Shown one piece after another: positions 26,502-34,357 of a DNA stretch of 50,169 nucleotides (positions are counted from its first letter, which is position 1; each line of letters opens with the position of its first letter). A program made the position numbers and the translations under genes. The notes beneath the pieces are model-generated. The model saw only the letters and a program-made list of their open reading frames with translations, did not search any database and was not told the origin of the DNA. This DNA is from Bacillus sp. IITD106. Lineage in GTDB: Bacteria; Bacillota; Bacilli; Bacillales; Bacillaceae_C. The DNA lies in contig NZ_JAIAZY010000036.1 of assembly GCF_019459225.1 (NCBI RefSeq), forward strand, positions 1 to 50,169, in the 5' to 3' direction.

Positions 26502-27101
26502 ATGCCACGAACAAAAGAACAGTATGAGCACTTACGCTCCATCACAAAAAACAAAATTCGCTCTGCTGGATTGCAATTATTCTCTCACAAAGGTTTGGGA
26601 GGAACAAGCGTTCAAGAAATTGCTGACGTAGCCGGTGTCAGTACAGGTTTGATGTATCGGCATTATAAAAAGAAAGATGATCTATTTCACGAGTTAGTCA
26701 ATACGGCGATCCATGAAATGAAGACGATAGAATTATTGCTTGATGCCGACGAACGCCCGTCCAGTATTATCAAACACTTATCCGTCGCTATGGTGGATGA
26801 AATGAATAAGAATGATGAATCGGCGCAGTACCTAGTGTTAATCGCTCACTCCTTGCTGATGGGTGATTTGGACCCTGAGGTTGCGGAAAAGTACAATTCC
26901 GAATTATTCGAAAGAATGGTGAGTCTGATTCGAAGAGGACAGTCAATGGGTGATTTATGTTCCGGAGATCCGTATCAAATGACCCTGTTATTCTTCTCGA
27001 CGATGCAAGGGTTAGCCATGATGAAGCTTTCGCTAAAAGATCGATTTGTTTGTCCAAATGCAGAAATGCTGACGGCTTACCTTATCAAGTGTCCAGACTA
27101 A
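26502..27101 (+). CDS. TetR/AcrR family transcriptional regulator
   Basis: A 199-residue TetR-type repressor. The N-terminal helix-turn-helix is clear (IRSAGLQLFSHKGLGGTSVQEIADVAGVSTGLMYRHYKKKDDLFHELV, residues ~17-62); the C-terminal ligand domain is helical and not assignable. ATG with GGGAGGGGG upstream. It is followed on the same strand, after a terminator hairpin, by a DUF418 membrane protein, its probable regulatory target. Codon use and G+C are higher than in the surrounding genes. Confidence 0.93.
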   Translation: MPRTKEQYEHLRSITKNKIRSAGLQLFSHKGLGGTSVQEIADVAGVSTGLMYRHYKKKDDLFHELVNTAIHEMKTIELLLDADERPSSIIKHLSVAMVDEMNKNDESAQYLVLIAHSLLMGDLDPEVAEKYNSELFERMVSLIRRGQSMGDLCSGDPYQMTLLFFSTMQGLAMMKLSLKDRFVCPNAEMLTAYLIKCPD

Positions 27102-27151
27102 CTGGGGCAAGGCTGTTGCGCTGCCGGACTTAAAGATCCGGTGTAAAGGAG

Positions 27152-27181
27152 CCGGCTAAAATTGCCGAAGCTCTTTTTTTA
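27152..27181 (+). terminator. Terminator after TetR gene
   Basis: A GAGC-CGGC / GCCG-AA-GCTC stem with a two-base bulge, followed by seven T's. Confidence 0.75.
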
Positions 27182-27243
27182 AACGATTATTGAATGAAAA
27201 TTTACTCATCCAAAAATTCGGAATGTCAAAAGGAGATTAAAAC

Positions 27244-28485
27244 ATGATAAACGAAACCTCCCCCCAATCGTTGCTTACAAAAAACGAGACCCTAGGACCT
27301 GTTCAAAAATCGGAGCGTGCTCTCGCTCCGGATTTGGCGAGAGGATCTATGCTATTATTTATCGCATTGGCAAATTGCGCCGGATTCTTCTTTGCCTCGG
27401 CCCCCGGCGTCGAGCTAGCCCCGCAAGGATTGGAGCGAATCTACAATTTATTTTCATTTATGTTTCTTCATGCACGGACATACCCCATGTTCGCCTTTAT
27501 GTTTGGATATGGGATGATTCAGCTTGCAATGCGTCAACAGGCAGCGGGAAGAAGCCCTCTTGAAGCGCGTGCGTTATTGCTCCGCCGAAATGGATGGCTT
27601 CTCATTTTCGGTTTCTTTCACGGTGTATTGCTCTATTCCGGAGACATCCTCGGCGCATACGGCGTAGCAGGGCTGCTGTTCGCCTTCCTGCTTCTGAATC
27701 GCAGTGAGCGCATTTATAGATTAGTATTTTGGTATTTAGGGTTCCTAATCATCTATTGTCTGGTCTTGATGTGTTGGATTGCCGTTAACCTAGTCAACGA
27801 GTCTACAGAAGCGGCTGTGACTGTCACAAGTCCATTTCCCTCGAACTTGTCGCTGACTTATGCAGCCTCCCTTATAGAAAGACTGAGTGAATGGCCGATG
27901 CATACAGTTTATATGGCCTCCTCGATTATCGTTATCTGGTTTGGCGCCTGGTGTGCGAGACAGCGGATATTGGAAAACCCTGCGAATCATCTTCGGAAGC
28001 TAAGATGGTGTTCCGTGATCGGGATTGCAGCGGCTGCAATTGGCGGTTTACCTATGGGGCTGCTTAATCTTGGCGTTCTTCATGCCGATGCGGATACCGC
28101 GTCGTTGATCAAACTGCTTTACGAAACGACCGGGTTCTTCGGAGGAGTAGGATATGTCTCCGTGTTTGGATTGATTGCATATGTGATGACTAAGTATCCG
28201 ACATGGTCTCAAAGTCGGATTTCACGCGCCATTATTGCGCTTGGGCAACGGTCGTTAAGCGGATACCTGTTTCAATCGATCGTATGGCTGGTCATCATAT
28301 CACCGTTCGCATTGAATCTAAGATCTTACTTCGAGCGTTTGACCTTCATTGCGGCCGGAACAGCGGTCATCACTTGGCTCGCAAGCGTAATCATGGCTTA
28401 TTATATGGATCGGTATGGGAAGCGGGGGTGGGCTGAAGTCCTGCTCCGGAAATTAACCTATGGTCGGTCTTACCGTAAAGGATAA
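27244..28485 (+). CDS. DUF418 family membrane protein (YeiB-like)
   Basis: A 413-residue polytopic protein. The N-terminus PDLARGSMLLFIALANCAGFF is the conserved RGxALLGIxxxN-type start of the YeiB/DUF418 family, and the C-terminal DUF418 part reads ALGQRSLSGYLFQSI...YYMDRYGKRGWAEVLLRKLTYG. Eight to ten membrane spans are predicted. The family is linked to acyltransferase-3-like proteins, but no reaction is firmly established. Two 60-base lines of this gene counted by hand gave 53-55 percent G+C, clearly above its neighbours, suggesting recent acquisition together with the TetR gene. Confidence 0.92.
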   Translation: MINETSPQSLLTKNETLGPVQKSERALAPDLARGSMLLFIALANCAGFFFASAPGVELAPQGLERIYNLFSFMFLHARTYPMFAFMFGYGMIQLAMRQQAAGRSPLEARALLLRRNGWLLIFGFFHGVLLYSGDILGAYGVAGLLFAFLLLNRSERIYRLVFWYLGFLIIYCLVLMCWIAVNLVNESTEAAVTVTSPFPSNLSLTYAASLIERLSEWPMHTVYMASSIIVIWFGAWCARQRILENPANHLRKLRWCSVIGIAAAAIGGLPMGLLNLGVLHADADTASLIKLLYETTGFFGGVGYVSVFGLIAYVMTKYPTWSQSRISRAIIALGQRSLSGYLFQSIVWLVIISPFALNLRSYFERLTFIAAGTAVITWLASVIMAYYMDRYGKRGWAEVLLRKLTYGRSYRKG

Positions 28486-28593
28486 AGTTGAATGATACGA
28501 AGAAGAAGAAGAACGAAACGATAGTTTAGTAGGTTATTATACGTTGAATTTTACTTATACATCCAAATATCGTTAACGATAAGTGAAAAAGGT

Positions 28594-28656
28594 ACGGTAA
28601 ATCAACATTTTGGATATTGTTGATGGCAACATCTTTAACGGGATTTACCGTTTTTT
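28594..28656 (+). terminator. Terminator after DUF418 gene
   Basis: ACGGTAAATC (28594-28603) pairs with GATTTACCGT (28642-28651), followed by TTTTT; the long interior can fold into a second small hairpin. Confidence 0.75.
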
Positions 28657-28759
28657 ATGGGATGGCGTCAGCAATATGTTTGCATTTTACGGCTTAGGGC
28701 ACTCCTATATCTGATTAATATCATTCAAGAAATTCCATCATGATTAGTAAGCTTTTTTT

Positions 28760-28934
28760 CTATTCTTTTGCTATCAAATCAATAAGTGGAGTTAAATTTC
28801 CTTCGTCAGCTGCTTCCAAAGCATACAAATAGTCTTCTCTTTCTTCTCTTCGAATCACAGCTGGGGGATACCCGAACTTCATTAATATCAAATTCATACT
28901 AAGCCTACCTATCACATTCCCTAATATATTTCAT
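28760..28934 (-). pseudogene. Fic domain protein, C-terminal remnant
   Basis: The minus strand encodes NVIGRLSMNLILMKFGYPPAV followed by IRREEREDYLYALEAADEGN...LIDLIAKE and a stop. GR...MNLILMxxGYPPAxI is the segment just after the HPFxDGNGR motif of Fic AMP-transferases; the motif itself and everything upstream are gone, and a stop codon closes the frame upstream. Confidence 0.7.
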
Positions 28935-28937
28935 GAA

Positions 28938-29696
28938 TTAATAAGTAAATTCGTAATCTCTTTTATTACGACACTTTTTACATTTTTTCGGATCGGAAAA
29001 GCCTTTTTTCTTATAAAACTGCTGCTCTCCCGTTGTAAAAGTAAATCGTTCTCCACATACCCAGCATTTTAAAAGCAGGTCTTGCGGCTCTAAACCCTCT
29101 AATGCATCATTGATAGATTCTGTTCTTTCCTTTACAATTGAATGATTAATCGGCACTTTTCCATTTAATACATTTATAGTTGCTCGAACTTCATCTCTTA
29201 CCTTTTTATAATCAACTTTCTCCCATAATTCTAGATAAGGGATAAACGCTTGATTTCCAGATTCTTTAATCTTCTGTAGCAGCAATAGAATCATTTTCCT
29301 ATTCCGATCCTTTAAATAGCTCATATCGGGATTTTGCTTTCCCTGCTTGGCCCATTCCTTCCATTCATTTAAAAGTTCATCAGCATATTGATCGGACTCT
29401 ATGTGCCAACCACGCTCTGTATATACAATCAGTGGTAATTTTCCGTCATACTCAATATCTAGAAAATCATAATCAATCATCCAATCAATTTTTTGCATAA
29501 TTTCATCTAGTTTCTCAGATTTAAAATAACCATAGACAGGACACTTATCCAGCTCTAGTTGTAATACTTTCTGCTCCCGAGACCCCTTTAAAATTTTGGC
29601 AAGAAGAGTCCTTCCTCCTTTGGCAATAATTTCATCAGCTGCTCTCAATATGACTTTTATTTCTTCATCAGATAATCGTTCGGCCTTAGATTTCAT
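28938..29696 (-). CDS. RQC-type winged-helix / zinc-ribbon DNA-binding protein
   Basis: A 252-residue protein from the ATG at 29696. The N-terminal ~105 residues (LSDEEIKVILRAADEIIAKGGRTLLAKILKGSREQKV...YGYFKSEKLDEIMQKIDWMIDYDFL...YTERG) match the RecQ C-terminal winged-helix type; databases call such proteins RQC-minor family (from memory). The C-terminus is a zinc ribbon, CWVCGERFTFTTGEQQFYKKKGF then CKKCRNKRDYEF, four cysteines. The start codon overlaps the stop of the upstream gene (TGATG), so the two are translationally coupled. DNA or RNA binding is likely; its biological role is unknown. Confidence 0.82.
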   Translation of the reverse strand: MKSKAERLSDEEIKVILRAADEIIAKGGRTLLAKILKGSREQKVLQLELDKCPVYGYFKSEKLDEIMQKIDWMIDYDFLDIEYDGKLPLIVYTERGWHIESDQYADELLNEWKEWAKQGKQNPDMSYLKDRNRKMILLLLQKIKESGNQAFIPYLELWEKVDYKKVRDEVRATINVLNGKVPINHSIVKERTESINDALEGLEPQDLLLKCWVCGERFTFTTGEQQFYKKKGFSDPKKCKKCRNKRDYEFTY

Positions 29697-30010
29697 CAAA
29701 ATGGCATGTCCTCCTCATCAACCCGGTGATCAGAAATAATCCGTTTTTTTTGCTTTTTAGGTTTTCTTTTTATTTCTTCACTAAGAGTAGGCTTAACTGC
29801 AAGAGTTCTATTGAACTTTTTCTCATATAGCTCACGAATCCATATTTTTACAGGTGCTTTCCATTGCTGATTAGGCGAGGGGATATTTTTAATTAAGCTC
29901 TTTGCTGTCATCCCCAACTCCTTAGCCATTTGAATATCTGTCTCATTCAAACGGCAACGTTTTTTGGCTTCTGCCCAAGCCTGTGAATTCTTTTTTGACA
30001 CTAGCGCCAT
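29696..30010 (-). CDS. Small basic protein coupled to the RQC-type gene
   Basis: A 104-residue protein rich in Lys/Arg (WAEAKKRCRLNETDIQMAKELGM; KPTLSEEIKRKPKKQKKRIISDHR) with an acidic end, VDEEDMPF. The part DIQMAKELGMTAKSLIKNIPS looks like a small helix-turn-helix, and similar short proteins occur beside RQC-type genes in other Bacilli as far as I recall. First gene of a two-gene operon with a one-base overlap. The ribosome site AAGGAGG precedes the ATG. Function unknown; nucleic-acid binding is suggested only by charge. Confidence 0.78.
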   Translation of the reverse strand: MALVSKKNSQAWAEAKKRCRLNETDIQMAKELGMTAKSLIKNIPSPNQQWKAPVKIWIRELYEKKFNRTLAVKPTLSEEIKRKPKKQKKRIISDHRVDEEDMPF

Positions 30011-30189
30011 ATCCTCCTTTTAAGTACGATAAATTGTGAAAGATATTCTGCAATATTTATCGATGTAAGGTATCCTTTTCGTCCGCCCTACTAAACTTTT
30101 ATTTCATATTTATTTTTTTCCATTGTATCACGTATATGCTTAGATTAATCACTTGAAACTAGGCTTCTTAATCCTACAACAATAATTAT

Positions 30190-30250
30190 ATATATAAAAT
30201 TAAAAAGAAGCTTGCCATAAGTTTGCTCAACTTATGAGAAGCCTCCGTTA
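30190..30250 (-). terminator. Terminator of the ECF-like sigma gene
   Basis: CATAAGTT / AACTTATG with outer GCTT/AAGC pairs, followed on the minus strand by CTTTTTAATTTT. The CCTCCGTTA element (30242-30250) adjoins it. Confidence 0.7.
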
Positions 30251-30296
30251 ATATTATTTATGTTAGGAAATTGTTAGCAATTCACTCTCATCTCAC

Positions 30297-30833
30297 TTAA
30301 ACAATCCTTTCATAATTTTTTAGTAAACGTTTTGCCCTGAAAAGTCTTGTTTTAACAGTTGATATATTTAGATTAAGGTATTGTTGGATTTCTTTTATTT
30401 TCAGCTCTTTTACACAAGAAAGATATAAAACCTCTTGATACTTTTCCGGAAGACCTCTTATGGAATCATGGATTTCCGTATGCGTTTGTTGAAACATCAC
30501 TTCCGATTCAGGTGTGACTGAGGAGGAAATAAAGAATTCTGGAGTGGGGATCACGTATTGATGATACTTTGTTCTCAAATAGTCTTTACATTGATTTTTT
30601 GTTATCGTATATAACCATGCCTTCATTGAACGAATGTCCCCCAGTTTATCCAAGTGGATAAAACATTTCAGAAATACTTCTTGAATGATATCTTCAACAA
30701 GATATGGATCCTTAACATATCTCCACGCAAATCCTTTAAGTTCGGTACCATACGTATGTACGATGCTATTAAAATGTTCATTCTTTAGGTCTCTCATTTT
30801 GTGTGTCACCCTAAACATTTTTTTCTTTCCCAT
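30297..30833 (-). CDS. ECF-type RNA polymerase sigma factor (second copy)
   Basis: A 178-residue sigma factor with only regions 2 and 4: DPYLVEDIIQEVFLKCFIHLDKL...SMKAWLYTITKNQCKDYLR is region 2 with its -10-recognition helix, and LPEKYQEVLYLSCVKELKIKEIQQYLNLNISTVKTRLFRAKRLL is the region-4 helix-turn-helix. No anti-sigma gene follows it. The nearest is the membrane protein upstream on the same strand, from which it is separated by a 15-bp perfect hairpin. The ATG at 30833 has a weak ribosome site; the ATG five codons in may be used. Confidence 0.9.
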   Translation of the reverse strand: MGKKKMFRVTHKMRDLKNEHFNSIVHTYGTELKGFAWRYVKDPYLVEDIIQEVFLKCFIHLDKLGDIRSMKAWLYTITKNQCKDYLRTKYHQYVIPTPEFFISSSVTPESEVMFQQTHTEIHDSIRGLPEKYQEVLYLSCVKELKIKEIQQYLNLNISTVKTRLFRAKRLLKNYERIV

Positions 30834-30860
30834 TATGAGAACGCTTTTTTATTCAGTTTA

Positions 30861-30895
30861 CAGCCGGATATTACCTTTGCGGTAATATCCGGCTG
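30861..30895 (-). terminator. Perfect 15-bp hairpin between anti-sigma and second sigma gene
   Basis: CAGCCGGATATTACC (30861-30875) and its exact complement (30881-30895) with a five-base loop. No long T-run follows directly, so it may act as a partial terminator, RNA processing or stability element. Confidence 0.75.
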
Positions 30896-30930
30896 CACAG
30901 TTTATTAGAATGTTTTTATCGATTCATTCC

Positions 30931-32316
30931 TCATTGACGAATATCAATCCACTGCGAAGAAACATCAAGGAAAATTGAATCTAGTTTATCCTCATCCACA
31001 AAATAACCTAAGTTAATGTTCATTGTTTGTCCAGGCTCGATGCTTCCGATATTATAATAGCTTTTTCCATCTCCATGAGGTTCTAGATAATCAACTTCTC
31101 TTGTCCTAATACTATATTCTTGAGCGGCCATATCATATGCTTCAGAATAGTACCATTCATTATTTTCTGATTTAAGCACTTTTAGAGGATGATACATGTA
31201 GGTTTCTTCTGTTGCTTTTTCACCAGTATTTTTAACGGTTGCTGTCAGGTAGACAAATTTTGGGCTAACTAATTGGGACTCCACTAATTCGTGAATCGAA
31301 TCTATACCATTTCCGAATTTATATACATCTCTGCTATACGGTACTAATCTTTTTTTCTCATCTATCGCCTTGTTCGCATCCAATTTTCCTAGTGCAAAGT
31401 CATTAAAGTTCTCCTGTTTAAAATCTTTGATCGAATCAAAAACCTCAACTTTTTCTATAACGTACTCAAGTCCGCCAGATTCGTCGGCTACCGGAACCTT
31501 TTGACCTACGCTAAATAGCTCTGTACTGTCTATTCGTAAAGGAGTTTCAACAGGTACTTCTATTGATTCATTTGCTTTTTTGGAAAGCGTGACTTCGTCA
31601 TAATCCAATATAGCGGATGCATATTCTTGCGATGTTGGCTCAAGTGAAATATTTTCCATGACATTCATCATTTGTTCTTCGCTTACATCATCTCCGACAT
31701 AACTTTCTAGCATAATCCCCTCTTCCTCAAATAAGAGAAATACCTGTCTATCAAATCCTAATCTTTTGTCACCGGTGTCTCTACTCACGATTACTGCCTT
31801 CTTGCCATTTATCTCTTTTTCTTCATAGCTTTTTGAAAAAAGGGTTTGGAAATCTGAATTATTTCCTAATTTCCAAAGAATGAATGAAAATCCACCCTTT
31901 GCAAAGTTATCTTTAAATGAATATTTCATCTCAGTTTCATCAATTGCTTCCATATTTTCTGGTAAATAGCCAAGTTCCATCTTATACCAACTGTCGTTCT
32001 TCTTTGGGGCATCATTCGCCACTGAAACATTTACTTCATAATTTTGTTTATGGACCATCATGTCATAAGCTTTAACAGCTCCAAAGGCGGTTGTCGGCAA
32101 GGCAATCATTAAGCAGGCGGCAGCAATTAAAATACGATTTTTCTTTCGCTTGGCTTGTAGTTGGCCACCTTTCATCTTGATTTCATTCATAAATAATTTC
32201 TTTTTGTGCTTATAGGTATCTGAAAATGTATATTGCTCATTTAATTTATCAAAATCTTCTAAAGCAATTTTTTCAGCTAAATCCTCTAATTTTTTAGAGT
32301 GCTTTGAATTCATCAT
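30931..32316 (-). CDS. Anti-sigma-factor-like membrane protein (DUF4367/DUF4179 type)
   Basis: A 461-residue protein: ~80 cytoplasmic residues, one membrane helix (ILIAAACLMIALPTTAFGAVKAY) and a large outside part. The extracytoplasmic region begins with a DUF4367-like stretch (YKMELGYLPENMEAIDE...KAVIVSRD) and ends with a telokin-like beta domain (FVYLTATVKNTGEKATEET...SIEPGQTMNINLGYFVDEDKLD). This is the layout of anti-sigma proteins that hold an ECF sigma at the membrane. Its start (AGGAGG site, ATGATG) overlaps the upstream sigma gene by 23 bases, so that sigma is its likely partner. Confidence 0.88.
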   Translation of the reverse strand: MMNSKHSKKLEDLAEKIALEDFDKLNEQYTFSDTYKHKKKLFMNEIKMKGGQLQAKRKKNRILIAAACLMIALPTTAFGAVKAYDMMVHKQNYEVNVSVANDAPKKNDSWYKMELGYLPENMEAIDETEMKYSFKDNFAKGGFSFILWKLGNNSDFQTLFSKSYEEKEINGKKAVIVSRDTGDKRLGFDRQVFLLFEEEGIMLESYVGDDVSEEQMMNVMENISLEPTSQEYASAILDYDEVTLSKKANESIEVPVETPLRIDSTELFSVGQKVPVADESGGLEYVIEKVEVFDSIKDFKQENFNDFALGKLDANKAIDEKKRLVPYSRDVYKFGNGIDSIHELVESQLVSPKFVYLTATVKNTGEKATEETYMYHPLKVLKSENNEWYYSEAYDMAAQEYSIRTREVDYLEPHGDGKSYYNIGSIEPGQTMNINLGYFVDEDKLDSIFLDVSSQWIDIRQ

Positions 32317-32839
32317 TCGCTGTACCTCCTATAATATTGAGTATTCGTTTACGAGCCCGTTCATATTGCTTGCGGACGTTGACTTCCGTAATCCCCATCA
32401 GCTTTGAAATTTCCCGATAATTCAAGTTATAAAAGACCTTGTACTTAAAAACTTGTTTGTAAGAATCATTTAACGTTGTCAGCAACGTATCTATTTGAAC
32501 CTCAGACATTACATTCTGTTCCCATTTTTCAATATTTTCATCTACTGCTTCCGGCGATTCTCTTTGATATTCTTCTAAGAATAGTTCATGTCGTTTATTT
32601 TTCCGGTAGATGTCAATCGCCTTGTTTTTCGTGATTCTTAAAATGTAGCGTTTTAGCTCTTGGGTATTCATGCTGCGAACTTTTTCTAGATGCTGGTAAA
32701 GGGTAATGAAAGTCTCTTGAACCGTATCCTCAGCCTGTTGAATATTATTCAAAACAGAAAAGGCTACATAATAAATTTTTTGTTCATACAGCTCGTATAA
32801 CTCTTCCATCTTTTCATAATCCTTATTTGCATCTTTCAT
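32294..32839 (-). CDS. ECF-type RNA polymerase sigma factor
   Basis: A 181-residue sigma factor. Region 2 reads NIQQAEDTVQETFITLYQHLEKV...ELKRYILRITKNKAIDIYRK, and region 4 reads SYKQVFKYKVFYNLNYREISKLMGITEVNVRKQYERARKRIL. A classic SigV/SigW-like size. The overlapping downstream membrane protein is its probable anti-sigma. The ATG lies after an AGGAGG site. The signal is likely an envelope stress, but target promoters were not identified. Confidence 0.93.
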   Translation of the reverse strand: MKDANKDYEKMEELYELYEQKIYYVAFSVLNNIQQAEDTVQETFITLYQHLEKVRSMNTQELKRYILRITKNKAIDIYRKNKRHELFLEEYQRESPEAVDENIEKWEQNVMSEVQIDTLLTTLNDSYKQVFKYKVFYNLNYREISKLMGITEVNVRKQYERARKRILNIIGGTANDEFKAL

Positions 32840-33066
32840 GTAATACCTCCTCTCACTTAATATAACGAGCGGATGCAGAACTTTTGTGACACTTTATAAA
32901 AAAAGCAGTAGCTTCACATAGCTTTTTTGAGAGCTTGCTTTGTCAAGTAACTTCCTTTATTGTGTTTACAGTCTTTTAATCATTAGTTTTTAAGTTTTAT
33001 AATGGTGGTTATCCACTAGCTAATAGGGATCTTTTTTCAACCTTTGCTATTAATTGATAGTAAGCG

Positions 33067-33203
33067 TTATAAATAATATTTAAGGTCATAATGAAAATAA
33101 ATGGAATTACATTGAAGACTTAACGTTATAATAACACTAAAGATACTGAATAAGTTTCTTTTCCATCTATAGCAAAAAGCGCACTTCTAATAAGAGTGCG
33201 CTT
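33067..33203. pseudogene. Mosaic of HAD-gene tail and pentapeptide-protein tail, with terminator
   Basis: Bases 33067-33091 are identical to 42884-42908, the last codons of the HAD gene (minus strand). From 33091 the sequence instead matches 44472-44600, the 3' end and terminator of the pentapeptide gene (plus strand; MKINGI...YNNTKDT survives with a stop inside). The shared hairpin AAGCGCACT/AGTGCGCTT (33177-33203) is followed by CTTTTTG. The intervening 1.6 kb is missing, so this is a deleted duplicate. A further unidentified plus-strand scrap, EYCELVYRTALEAGTEKIHK, follows at 33233-33326. Confidence 0.7.
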
Positions 33204-33337
33204 CTTTTTGTTTCAGGCCAGATGTTTAAATAAAGAATATTGCGAATTGGTATACAGAACTGCATTGGAAGCAGGGACCGAAAAAATTCATAAAAACAAC
33301 AAAATAGAAATCCCTAATACTAACTAATAGAAAGAGC

Positions 33338-33368
33338 CGCCTATATTTTAAATGAATAAATATAGGCG
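33338..33368 (-). terminator. Terminator of aldo/keto reductase gene
   Basis: CGCCTATATTT (33338-33348) and its complement (33358-33368), directly after the stop at 33380. Confidence 0.7.
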
Positions 33369-33379
33369 TTTAGGTTCAC

Positions 33380-34228
33380 TTACCACAAAGCAAGTGGCTT
33401 ACTAACACGTGGTTCTGGATAAACGGAATCTATTTTAGCTAGATCCTCTTCTGTAAGCTGAATGTCTGCAGCTTTTACGTTATTGACAACGTGTTCCGTA
33501 TTACTAGATTTGGGAATCGCAATGGTCTGCCCATTACGAATACACCAAGCTAGTAAAATTTGAAAAACATCTGCATGATATTTTTTTGAAATATCTTGTA
33601 ACACTCTTTGTTTCGTTAGATTAGCACCTAAACGATCTCCTCTTGCTATAGGGGCATATGCCATTAATGGTATGCTATTTTCTTTCATCATAGGAACTAA
33701 ATCGAAATCAATTCCACGATCTCCTAAATTATAACGAACTTGATTCGTGGCACAGTGATGACCATTTGGCAATTTTAATAATTTAGTCATATCATTTACA
33801 TCAAAATTAGAAACACCCCAAGATTTGATTTTCCCTTGCAATTTAGCTTTTTCCATTGCTTCGATTGTTTCTTCCATTGGAATACCGCCTTTCCAATGAA
33901 GTAAATAAAGATCTACATAATCGGTTTTCAACCTTTTTAAGGAATTATCTATACTGATGGGAATTTGCCTTTTTGAAGCGTTATTAGGAAGAACCTTTGA
34001 AACAAGGAATAAATTTTCTCGTTCAAAAGGTTCAATGGCGTAACCTACGAAACGTTCAGCATTGCCATCGCCATACATTTCAGCTGTATCAATCACTTGA
34101 ACCCCATGATCAAGACCAGCCCTTATTGCTTCTACTTCTTGATCGAATTTATCTGCTTTGTCTCCCACATTCGAAGTGCCTAAGCCGATGGGGAAAATTT
34201 CTCTTCCAGCAATTTTTACTTTTTTCAA
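33380..34228 (-). CDS. Aldo/keto reductase (YhdN/perakine-type)
   Basis: About 282 residues from a TTG at 34228, chosen because GGGGAG stands eight bases upstream; the frame is open to a GTG at 34255. The catalytic tetrad is D47, Y52, K78 and H111 (DTAEMYGDGNAE, VSKVLP, LLHWKGG). The cofactor segment is IAIPKSSNTEHVVNNVKAADIQLTEED. It differs in sequence from the reductase at 9.8 kb and belongs to a different subgroup. It reduces carbonyl compounds with NADPH; the substrate is unknown. Confidence 0.94.
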   Translation of the reverse strand: MKKVKIAGREIFPIGLGTSNVGDKADKFDQEVEAIRAGLDHGVQVIDTAEMYGDGNAERFVGYAIEPFERENLFLVSKVLPNNASKRQIPISIDNSLKRLKTDYVDLYLLHWKGGIPMEETIEAMEKAKLQGKIKSWGVSNFDVNDMTKLLKLPNGHHCATNQVRYNLGDRGIDFDLVPMMKENSIPLMAYAPIARGDRLGANLTKQRVLQDISKKYHADVFQILLAWCIRNGQTIAIPKSSNTEHVVNNVKAADIQLTEEDLAKIDSVYPEPRVSKPLALW

Positions 34229-34357
34229 TTTCTTCACTCCCCGTCTAGAATTCACTGAATATCTTTGACTATTACAGCACTCGGACTTTTTGTTCCGCCC
34301 CTTATTCCCTACTGTGATTGAATGTTAAAGTATACTGTTCCCAGGTCCGTTAACGTA

